From Lachnospiraceae bacterium (GTDB lineage Bacteria; Bacillota; Clostridia; Lachnospirales; Lachnospiraceae): 64,000 bases of DNA. A program made the translations under genes and the position numbers. Position 1 is the stretch's first letter, and each line of letters starts with the position of its first letter. The stretch lies in contig JAFQBM010000020.1 in assembly GCA_017399685.1 (NCBI GenBank), positions 1-64,000 of the forward strand, given 5' to 3'. This document shows, piece after piece, positions 42,931 to 51,048 of this stretch. A model generated the notes under the pieces. The model made no database searches. It saw nothing but the letters and a program-made list of their open reading frames with translations, and was not told the origin of the DNA.

Positions 42931-44787
42931 ATGCCTAGACTTCACAATCACCGTTATTGGGGGCATGACACTGAGCCTCCAATGCGAGAACAGATATTTT
43001 GTCAGGGATATGCCCAAATTGAAAATCATCGGATGTTTCACCATTTAGATGGTGATATTTACATGCGTTCCAACAAAAATTACGGAAAAAATGGTGCCGC
43101 AGTAGTAGACAAAAAAGGAAATATTTATGTCAATACAGACTATCCATTTCAAGCCGATGAATGGGCTTATGTCATTGCCCATTGCCTGCTTCATCTGGCA
43201 TTCGGCCATTTTGACAATGATAACATACCAAAGGATGCCGTTGGAAACTTTCATTCTGCACTTTGGAACCAGGCATGTGATATCTATATTGCCAGGTTCC
43301 TGGCAGACATTAAATTTGGCAGAGCCATTTGCGAGGATCCTGCCTCCCACTACTCCATCAAACTGAATGATGAACAAAAAATATATGAGCATCTTTTGTA
43401 TTTATCTTCCAATGATATTACCACCAAATACGGCACCAACGGTTCAGAACCTGACCTTATGGGGATTGAGCATCCGATTATTTATAAAGCCGGAGAAAAA
43501 AACGAATTCGTGGAAATGTTTTCTTATGCCTTAAATACCTCCGTCTCCAATGCTGTCCATCATGCCGGAGGACATACCGACAGGAAAAAAGATACCATTG
43601 TAACCAAGGCTGCCAACTGGTTCCTGACACATTACCCACTGTTAGGCAGTATCGCTGCTTCTTTTAAAATTATAGAAGATGTTGATTTGTGCTATAAATA
43701 TGAAATTCATATTGCTGCGGTAGATATTTCTCTTGGGGAAATCTACATCAACCCTACCGCAAATCTTTCCATGGAAGAATGGAAATTTGTTTTAGCCCAT
43801 GAATATTTACACGCAGGACTTGCCCATCATAAAAGATGCCTTGGAATGGATAAATATTTATGGAATGTAGCCTGCGATTATGTTATCAACAGCTGGTTAC
43901 AGGAAATGAAAATAGGAAAAATGCCGGAAGAAGGCTTACTTTACGACGAAACTCTGAAAGATTATTCTGCGGAATCCATTTATGATATCATTGTTAAGGA
44001 AATGCGTAAATTTAAGAAACATGCTACCTTCCGTGGGTTTGGCCATGGAGACATTATGAGTGATGACGTGAAAGGATTTCAAAGGGATATGGCATCCAAA
44101 GGGATTTCTCTGGATGAATTCTTTAAGAATGCTTTGAAGGAAGGCTTTGATTTTCACAGCAATAATCAAAGAGGATATTTACCGGCAGGTCTGGTGGCAG
44201 AAATCAGAGCATTGTCCACTCCGCCGATTCCTTGGGAAGTAGAACTTGGCAAGTGGTTCGATTATCAATTTCCGCCATTGGAAAAACACAGAAGTTACGC
44301 AAGACCAAGCAGACGTCAGGGTGCTACGCCGGATATCCCACGTCCCCGCTATATTATGCAGGAACAGGATTTTGCCAACAGAACTTTCGGCGTGGTAGTA
44401 GATACCTCTGGTTCCATGTCATGTAATCAGCTTGGCCTGGCTCTTGGCGCCATTGCAAGTTATGCCACTTCAAAAGAGGTTCCTTTTGTACGAGTGGTAT
44501 TCTGTGATGCGGATGCCTACGATGCCGGATATATGACCCCGGAAGACATTGCCAGCCGGGTAAAAGTAACCGGTGGCGGAGGAACCATATTACAACCTGC
44601 CATCACATTATTAGAAAAAGCAAAAGATTTCCCGGAAGACGGTCCTATTTTAATTATAACGGACGGATACATTGAGGAGAAAATATCCATCCACCATAAC
44701 CACGCATTTCTTTTGCCGAAAGGACATAAACTTCCTTTTGTGCCGAAGGGAAAGGTGTTTTATTTTAGGGAAAGAGGGCACTTTTAA
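42931..44787 (+). CDS. VWA-domain protein with duplicated metallopeptidase-like domain
   Basis: The product has 618 residues. Two DUF2201-type segments occur: an N-terminal AHCLLHLAFGHF in which the HExxH Glu is Cys, and a second LAHEYLHAGLAHH with intact HExxH. A C-terminal VWA-like domain has the MIDAS sequence VVDTSGSMSCNQ and TGGGGT. It acts with the MoxR ATPase encoded upstream. The intact second site may bind zinc; catalysis is unproven. Confidence 0.88.
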   Translation: MPRLHNHRYWGHDTEPPMREQIFCQGYAQIENHRMFHHLDGDIYMRSNKNYGKNGAAVVDKKGNIYVNTDYPFQADEWAYVIAHCLLHLAFGHFDNDNIPKDAVGNFHSALWNQACDIYIARFLADIKFGRAICEDPASHYSIKLNDEQKIYEHLLYLSSNDITTKYGTNGSEPDLMGIEHPIIYKAGEKNEFVEMFSYALNTSVSNAVHHAGGHTDRKKDTIVTKAANWFLTHYPLLGSIAASFKIIEDVDLCYKYEIHIAAVDISLGEIYINPTANLSMEEWKFVLAHEYLHAGLAHHKRCLGMDKYLWNVACDYVINSWLQEMKIGKMPEEGLLYDETLKDYSAESIYDIIVKEMRKFKKHATFRGFGHGDIMSDDVKGFQRDMASKGISLDEFFKNALKEGFDFHSNNQRGYLPAGLVAEIRALSTPPIPWEVELGKWFDYQFPPLEKHRSYARPSRRQGATPDIPRPRYIMQEQDFANRTFGVVVDTSGSMSCNQLGLALGAIASYATSKEVPFVRVVFCDADAYDAGYMTPEDIASRVKVTGGGGTILQPAITLLEKAKDFPEDGPILIITDGYIEEKISIHHNHAFLLPKGHKLPFVPKGKVFYFRERGHF

Positions 44788-44845
44788 CACGAAAGGTTCT
44801 CAGGTATAAAAATCTGATACCCTCAGTTTAACATGATTAAATTAC

Positions 44846-44885
44846 AAATGGCATCCTAAACTTTGACAGTTAAAGGATGCCATTT
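44846..44885 (+). terminator. Terminator of the MoxR/VWA operon
   Basis: AAATGGCATCCT and AGGATGCCATTT form a perfect 12-base stem followed by CTTA. It lies about 60 bases after the VWA stop, and its right arm overlaps the end of the broken zinc-ribbon frame. Confidence 0.75.
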
Positions 44886-44886
44886 C

Positions 44887-45073
44887 TTATGATGATGGTC
44901 TATGTGTTTCAATGTCAGAATATTTCCCTTTGTATACATATTTCTTATCCACTGTAATATCTAACTCATGAATATTCTTTAGATTTCATTTCACTTCTAG
45001 GGATATTTCTAAGATTCCCTTTACATTTAGGACAAAATTTAACATCTTCCTGAACACCTGATATATTTGCCAT
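44887..45073 (-). pseudogene. Frameshifted small zinc-ribbon gene
   Basis: ATG at 45073, behind GGAGG, encodes MANISGVQEDVKFCPKCKGN and more, then stops after 35 codons. The next frame continues HELDITVDKKYVYKGKYSDI to a stop at 44887. The first part has a CPKC knuckle typical of small zinc-ribbon proteins in Clostridia; the second CxxC is lost at the shift. Confidence 0.5.
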
Positions 45074-45251
45074 TTTTCAACCTCCATTTTTTGTCGTTGG
45101 TTTCTTGCATTTTCAAATCACCCGAAATATCAACATTTGATCTAATCCAACTTCTTCGATGTTGCAAGGCACTCCACCACGTAATGTTACTTTCAAATGA
45201 TAAAAACGTAAACATCCATTGATGTGCTGCAACAACAATGGTGAACGTCTT

Positions 45252-45455
45252 TTATATCCATATTGCTTTAGCAACCAGTTGCTCTTTTGTCATTCCCCTT
45301 AAAACGCTCTGAAAATTGACATCTTTAGCTTCTAATTTTATAATAACATATTCTTGAAATACATAAATTTTTCTTTTATAAGTAACAGGTGTCTCTCCTT
45401 TCTTATCTGTCTCAACATTGCTCATAAACTCTTCGATAACTTCGTCAAAGGTCAC
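45252..45455 (-). pseudogene. N-terminal remnant of an integrase-like gene
   Basis: Sixty-seven codons starting MTFDEVIEEFMSN and including VTYKRKIYVFQEYVIIKLEAKDVNFQS match the N-terminus of the protein at 58132-59148. The rest is missing. It marks a boundary of the island or an earlier copy. Confidence 0.7.
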
Positions 45456-45625
45456 ATCTTTTTCTCCTTAAAAGTAATATTTTATTTTTAGATTACCATA
45501 AAAATTTTCAAACAATCAATATTTATATGCTATTAAAACAAAGTATCGTTAAACAAAAATACAGTAAGTAAATCAGTTTCATTCAATTTCTATGAACTAA
45601 TTCACATACTGTATTCTAAATTTAA

Positions 45626-45872
45626 TCAAAATTTAAAATCTGACAATGCCGCATTTGATATTAATAATCCTCTATAAAATACTTCATACAAATTTTCGAA
45701 TTTACCTGCAATATCAGCTACAGCCAACGCATCTTTATATTATTCCTTTACTTTATCCTTGAAGAACACAGGAGGCATATGGCGCCTTAAGAACAACATA
45801 TTTATAAAAGTTCTTGACGTCCTTCCATTACCATCTCTGAATGCATGAATCACCGTCATCCGATGATGAATT
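45626..45872 (-). pseudogene. C-terminal Fic-domain fragment
   Basis: The frame reads VIHAFRDGNGRTSRTFINML..., which contains the Fic catalytic motif, then a stop within KDKVKE*YKDALAVADIAG, and continues to a TGA at 45626. It follows the PIN-like gene without a gap and lacks a start. It is the relic of a Fic gene. Confidence 0.75.
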
Positions 45873-46424
45873 CTAACTATTTCCATTTTGATATCCTTGT
45901 TCCAATTGCCCCACTAATTCAGCTTCTAATTGCTTGGCACAATCTCTGTATCCTTTGACACCAATAAAATTCAATACCCTATCTCTATCATCTTGAGATA
46001 ATTTCGTTCCTCTAAGTTTGTACTCTGCATATAAATCTCTTGTAATCTCATGAAAAAGCAAAACAAACTTTGCTTCTATTTCTACCTTTTTCGCCAATAA
46101 ATGTCTCGAGTAATTTTTCAACTCTTCTTTATTCATATTACTAAGCACCATCAACGTTAAAGGTTCATAGCAGTAATCAGGCATGTTATTGTATATTGGC
46201 AATCCCAGTTCTCGAATAAACTGCAATAGATCATATAACTTATCTACATCTTCTCTAAAGTGAGTAATTACCTCAATTAGAACTGAAGTTGGCAAACTCA
46301 ATTCTTTTCCTAATAGGAAGCGCCTCAAAGCTTTCTCATCTACTGGTTTTGAATTAAATCCCAGTTTATCTCTTCCATAATATGAATATATTGCATTCGC
46401 ATCCAGAAAAAAAATTCTACTCAT
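45873..46424 (-). CDS. PIN-like domain protein
   Basis: The product has 183 residues. RIFFLDANAIYSYYG at the start and the acidic LIEV (near residue 50), EIEAKF and DDRD residues fit a PIN-type nuclease core that cleaves RNA. PIN proteins can be VapC-like toxins, but this one is longer and follows a helicase gene by 29 bases. It ends GYQNGNS directly before the Fic relic, so the C-terminus may be truncated. No VapB-type antitoxin is adjacent. Confidence 0.6.
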   Translation of the reverse strand: MSRIFFLDANAIYSYYGRDKLGFNSKPVDEKALRRFLLGKELSLPTSVLIEVITHFREDVDKLYDLLQFIRELGLPIYNNMPDYCYEPLTLMVLSNMNKEELKNYSRHLLAKKVEIEAKFVLLFHEITRDLYAEYKLRGTKLSQDDRDRVLNFIGVKGYRDCAKQLEAELVGQLEQGYQNGNS

Positions 46425-46453
46425 TCATATTCTCCCTTCATTACATATTTATC

Positions 46454-49400
46454 TTAGGCATTCGAGTTGAACCTTTCGATTATCTCGTACGTTTTATTTA
46501 TTACGTCACTCTTTAGTTTCAAATATAATTTCTTGTCCCCAATAATATAGAATTGTTCCTTAGCACGTGTTGCTGCTACGTTCATAATGTTAGGATTTTC
46601 TGTTCCCATTGCCCAGTTAGCCGCACCAGTACATTTATCATCAGCTCCCAGTACCAAAAACACAATAGGTGCCTCCTTACCTTGAAATGTATGTACTGTT
46701 CCCACATTTGTTGGCTTTCCATTCTCATCATAACGCGTAAACCCTATTTTTTTCAATTCACGCGATAATTGATAAGCAACATTTTTGAAAGGGGAAATCA
46801 CATAAATAATGTCCTTCTTTTCTTTATCAACAATATCTGGATTTTGTATAATCATTTCCTGAATCTTTTCCCGAAGAAAATCGCCTTGTTCTACAACATA
46901 CTTATCCATTGCACGTCCGCTAATATCAAACCACTGAGCAATTCCATTTTGTTTTTCCCCTTGTACCATATTCCCACCATAGGATATTTTATTTGCGATA
47001 TCAAACATAGGATATTTACACCTTCTATGTACCCATAAAGGTATTCCAATCCACTCTTCTTTGTTATCATCCTTATAAAATCCATATTGGCTTATTTCAT
47101 CTACCAATGTTTGAGTAGATGCGTTTTCAGACAAGTACTTCTGAGATACTCCATAATGTTCTCCTAGCATATTGAGAACGCTAGAATCTAAAGTAAGTAC
47201 CGGTTTAATCTGAGACGGATCCCCAACCACCATAACATGTCGACTTCTAAAAACAGCACCCACACTAGCCTGCGGAAGCGCTTGTCCCGCTTCATCTACA
47301 AATAAATGACCTATAGTTTCTGGCTCCATATTGGCACACATTCTGGAAAAACTTGCAAATGTAGAACTAATAACTGGAATAACCATGTTAATCCAATTCC
47401 ATGCCTCTGAAATCACCACTTTATGATTCAAATGTTCTTTTTGCTTACTCCATATGATATAAGCTGCTTTTATATTTTTTAAGTTTTCATATAAAAATTC
47501 TTTTCTTACTTTTAAAGCAGCAATGAATAATTTTGATTGAAGTCTCCTATATTCAATATCAAACCAAGGATTACTTAATTGTAGAGATTCATAATCCATT
47601 GAAAAATCTGGTCCTTTAATATCAACACTATTAATTTTTTGCCTTAGTTCTTCTGCCTGTTTTTCTAATTGAGCAATTTCAAATTTAGTTTTTACGCTCC
47701 AACCCTCAAACAACTTCTTATCTTGTGCAATTTCATTTTCCATATTTGTTATGTTGGTCTGCAATTTTTTAAGTTGCATCTCAACTTCCACAATCTTTTC
47801 CTTAGCAGATTGCTCATCCGATATTAATTCTTGTAATTCATCTGAATACTTTCTACATCGCTCCTTATATTCTTTTCTAACTTTTCCGAATGAAAAAATT
47901 CCTGGTTTCTGTAATTTTAATGCTTCAATACATTGTACCACGCTATTTTTCTTATCTCGTAAATTAATTAAACGTACTTGATACTCTTGCTTCTCTTTTT
48001 CACAAGTCATCATTTTAGTTTTCGTCAAGTTAATATCTTCTAAATATTTCGCACTTTTTCTCTCTATTCCAATTTGTCTATCATTTTTCTCTTTGGCATA
48101 GATTTCTTGTTTAGTTGAAATCTGCTTTAATAATATGCTTAGTTTATTAATCTCATCCGCTATCGTTTGTCTTCTCTTCCTATAGGAGCATACTTCGCCA
48201 AATTGTTTCATAAAATCACTATATATCTCATTATTAGATATATAATCATTATCCAAATAATGCACAACATGTTTTAACACTGTAACAATATAATCCATAT
48301 TTTCTTTTCTGCCGCCTTCAAGAGAAAATAACCCCCAAAATTTATCACATTCCTCTTTTTCTTCTCTTCTTAATACTTCATGGGGGGCACCATTTTCGTC
48401 TTTTATCCATTCTGCTATTGCCTTAGAATTCGCAATAGCTCCAAAATAATCTGCTTCAATTATCTCCGTTTTGAACTCTTCATCTATTCCTGTTAGCAAT
48501 GGCAACTCATTAACAATGTTCTGAACAGCACCATTATTGGAACTTGCAACTACAACTCCTTTTTCAGCTATTCTTGCCGGCAAGATGCCAATAGACGCAT
48601 TTTCCCAATATTTTGTTTGTTCTGAGCCCTTTATACACTTTTCTGGCAAAGAAGATATTTCATATGCTTGTTCTACTACAAATTCTGCAAAAATATCTTT
48701 TAACAATGTTGTTTTTCCTGTTCCAGGTGGTCCATTCACGCTTCTAATTTGTTCATTATCATATCCAATTGACAAATTCACCGCTACCTGTTGCATAAGA
48801 GAAAGTGCATACTTTGGATTACTCGGAAATCTTGCAATCGGATAATTATTCGGTTGTAAAATACTATAAAATTCATCTGCATTAAATTTTTTTGACTGAA
48901 TTCTACTTTCTAAATCAACACGCTTTTGGGTCTTTCCTAAAATATAATCATCCAAATTCTTTGTTCGAATTGTCTTAGCTTTTTCCAAATCTCCAACAAA
49001 AAATGAATGTAAATTTGATGCATCTGTTTCTAGATTTAATAATACCTTCATTCTACAGTTCTTAATTACGATATTATTTTTCTCTATAATAGATACTACA
49101 ACTTTGTTAAAATGTTCTCTATAATCAACATCCTCCGGACATTCGAATAATTCTTGAAAATTCTTTATGTATTCTTCTTCAAATGCAGAAAATTCCGCTT
49201 CCCTTGGTATTTTTTTATATTTTCTGATGTAATAACTTTCAGTTAGAAATGTCAATTCCAAATTTAATTTTAATTCCTTATCAAAATACAATGCAAAAGA
49301 AAACTTATCCCCAACTGTTATCTCCTGTTCTGTCGCTGATAAATTATACTGCTTTCTCAAAAAATCAATAATTTCATTAAATGAAAAAATATCAAAATAT

Positions 49401-49588
49401 ACTACTATCCCACCTTTTTGATGCTTCTTCATTTTTTTCTTTTGTATTTCACCAATCAGCAAATCGTAATAGTTACTATCTTCAAGTTCACCAAATGTTA
49501 TGATTGATTTATCCCTTAGATTTATATCTCCTTCTGATAAGTGCTCAACCATAATCCATGATTCCAATACATTCTCTTTTTTGCTCAT
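46454..49588 (-). CDS. SF1 helicase (COG1112/Upf1-like), 1044 residues
   Basis: Walker A NGPPGTGKTTLLKDIF lies near residue 286, with a long charged coiled-coil-like insertion around residues 440-640. Motif II is LFVDEAGQALPQ, motif III VVGDPSQIKPVLTL, motif V TVHTFQGKEAPIVFLVLG, and motif VI NVAATRAKEQFYIIGD. The first 280 residues are unassigned. Related COG1112 helicases occur in several antiphage systems such as Mokosh. Here it is third in an operon with GHKL-nuclease, AlbA_2 and PIN genes. Confidence 0.85.
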   Translation of the reverse strand: MSKKENVLESWIMVEHLSEGDINLRDKSIITFGELEDSNYYDLLIGEIQKKKMKKHQKGGIVVYFDIFSFNEIIDFLRKQYNLSATEQEITVGDKFSFALYFDKELKLNLELTFLTESYYIRKYKKIPREAEFSAFEEEYIKNFQELFECPEDVDYREHFNKVVVSIIEKNNIVIKNCRMKVLLNLETDASNLHSFFVGDLEKAKTIRTKNLDDYILGKTQKRVDLESRIQSKKFNADEFYSILQPNNYPIARFPSNPKYALSLMQQVAVNLSIGYDNEQIRSVNGPPGTGKTTLLKDIFAEFVVEQAYEISSLPEKCIKGSEQTKYWENASIGILPARIAEKGVVVASSNNGAVQNIVNELPLLTGIDEEFKTEIIEADYFGAIANSKAIAEWIKDENGAPHEVLRREEKEECDKFWGLFSLEGGRKENMDYIVTVLKHVVHYLDNDYISNNEIYSDFMKQFGEVCSYRKRRQTIADEINKLSILLKQISTKQEIYAKEKNDRQIGIERKSAKYLEDINLTKTKMMTCEKEKQEYQVRLINLRDKKNSVVQCIEALKLQKPGIFSFGKVRKEYKERCRKYSDELQELISDEQSAKEKIVEVEMQLKKLQTNITNMENEIAQDKKLFEGWSVKTKFEIAQLEKQAEELRQKINSVDIKGPDFSMDYESLQLSNPWFDIEYRRLQSKLFIAALKVRKEFLYENLKNIKAAYIIWSKQKEHLNHKVVISEAWNWINMVIPVISSTFASFSRMCANMEPETIGHLFVDEAGQALPQASVGAVFRSRHVMVVGDPSQIKPVLTLDSSVLNMLGEHYGVSQKYLSENASTQTLVDEISQYGFYKDDNKEEWIGIPLWVHRRCKYPMFDIANKISYGGNMVQGEKQNGIAQWFDISGRAMDKYVVEQGDFLREKIQEMIIQNPDIVDKEKKDIIYVISPFKNVAYQLSRELKKIGFTRYDENGKPTNVGTVHTFQGKEAPIVFLVLGADDKCTGAANWAMGTENPNIMNVAATRAKEQFYIIGDKKLYLKLKSDVINKTYEIIERFNSNA

Positions 49589-49669
49589 TCTTTCTCCTTG
49601 TTATTATTAAAGTTTTTTATTTACACCTATCTTTATAGACTTTACACTATTTAATGAATAGACTATAAG

Positions 49670-51022
49670 TTAGCCTTTAATTTCCCAATAACCTTTTGTA
49701 TCTGAACCTATACGTTCAATAATACCTTTATCTTTTAAAGTCTTAATCCTGTCAGATACTGTCTTTCGGCTTACTTTCAAATTTTGGGCCAAATCCGCAT
49801 ACGTATATCCTGGATCAATTCGGAGCAGCTCTATTACCTCTTTTTCTTTCTCAGTCACCCTCTCAGTCACCCTCTCAGTCACCTTCTCAGTCACCTTGCC
49901 AGGTCCATGCACAACTCTATCTTCCGGAGCAGTAAATTTCACCATGATATCTCCCGGATTTACAGTAAACTCAGGCATCGGCAAATCATCAGCCTTGCAA
50001 GCTTCACATATTTTTTCAATACCTCTTCCCCAGCTTTCTATAAATCCAGCCAAGTAAAAGACATTTGCAATATTTGGATTGTAAGGTCTTGATGCATGTT
50101 TACCCATTAAGTTTTCCGCAGTCCAATTATCCGGTAATTGACCACAGTTAGCAATATACATCTTATCTGCATATACGCTTATCTGAATTGGCACACCATA
50201 ATTGTACTGTGAATGGCATAAAGCATTAAGTAACGTCTCTCTTAGTGCCGCCTCCGGAACAAAATAACGCTCTCTACGCTGCATTCCTACATATGTGATT
50301 TTCGCTCTCATATACTTAAAATATATAAGCTCAATAATTTTATCTACAATCTCAATCAAAGAACCTCTTACTTCATCCTGATACATAAGGTCTGCATCTG
50401 TTTCAAAATATCCAACCTTTACGTATGCACCCAGTTGCCATTTCTCTGGATCTTTTGAAAATAGCATCATTGCAGCATTTGTCAAATATCCACCAGATGT
50501 AAGGTGAAGTTTTTCCAGTAACACCTCTTTGGACTCTTCAAGTAAAGAAGGCTCGATTCGTCCTTTTTTAGCTGCTAACTCTTTAAACTTATTAACTACT
50601 GAATCTTCAACATCTGCCATTGTAAATGCCGGAATTGGCATATTATCCCAGGTAACGCCTCGCTTACCGTTCAAGAAACTTTCCAACGCTGGGCCTGTAA
50701 GAACCTGCTTGGTGCTTCCACTGCGATAATGATAAACACCCTTATATGAAATGCTTGTAGAATAAGCCGGAACAACTATTTCGATATATTCTTTGTCATC
50801 TTTCTCCAGCAGATTTACATCCGCAACAATCCCTAATGACTGAGTAATCTTATTCGGAATATCTTCCAATAATTTCTTACAATTCTCTACACCTACAATT
50901 TCCCCATCATCATTACAACCAATATATATTTTTCCACCTTGAGCATTCGCAAAACCACATATCCATTTTAGGTATTCATCTCGCCACGACTCTTTCCATT
51001 CTATATTTTGACTCTCAGCCAT
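49670..51022 (-). CDS. AlbA_2 (Schlafen-type) ATP-binding regulator
   Basis: The product has 450 residues. The N-terminal AlbA_2 domain has IEWKESWRDEYLKWICGFANAQGGKIYIGCNDDG; a HATPase_c_4 domain follows at about residues 255-370 (LRETLLNALCHSQY and GRGIEKICEAC). A four-unit linker of VTE repeats separates it from a C-terminal winged helix (YTYADLAQNLKVSRKTVSDRIKTL). Such proteins are widespread DNA/RNA-binding regulators. In this operon it may sense infection or regulate expression. Confidence 0.88.
   Translation of the reverse strand: MAESQNIEWKESWRDEYLKWICGFANAQGGKIYIGCNDDGEIVGVENCKKLLEDIPNKITQSLGIVADVNLLEKDDKEYIEIVVPAYSTSISYKGVYHYRSGSTKQVLTGPALESFLNGKRGVTWDNMPIPAFTMADVEDSVVNKFKELAAKKGRIEPSLLEESKEVLLEKLHLTSGGYLTNAAMMLFSKDPEKWQLGAYVKVGYFETDADLMYQDEVRGSLIEIVDKIIELIYFKYMRAKITYVGMQRRERYFVPEAALRETLLNALCHSQYNYGVPIQISVYADKMYIANCGQLPDNWTAENLMGKHASRPYNPNIANVFYLAGFIESWGRGIEKICEACKADDLPMPEFTVNPGDIMVKFTAPEDRVVHGPGKVTEKVTERVTERVTEKEKEVIELLRIDPGYTYADLAQNLKVSRKTVSDRIKTLKDKGIIERIGSDTKGYWEIKG
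49850..49897 (-). repeat. Four 12-bp tandem repeats in the AlbA_2 gene
   Basis: A CTCAGTCACCCT-type unit is repeated four times, encoding VTEK/VTER. It is a linker between the ATPase and winged-helix domains. The copy number might change by slippage. Confidence 0.7.
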
Positions 51023-51048
51023 ATTACTACCTGCTTTCTATCTAATTA

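Noticed and set aside
43045-43392. Minus-strand frame of 115 codons within the VWA gene
   Set aside because: It lies antisense to a well-supported gene and has no family match or ribosome-binding site.
45085-45250. Open minus-strand frame with HLKVTLRGGVPCNIEEV
   Set aside because: It recalls the pRiA4b ORF-3-like family but has no start and is too short to support; left unannotated.
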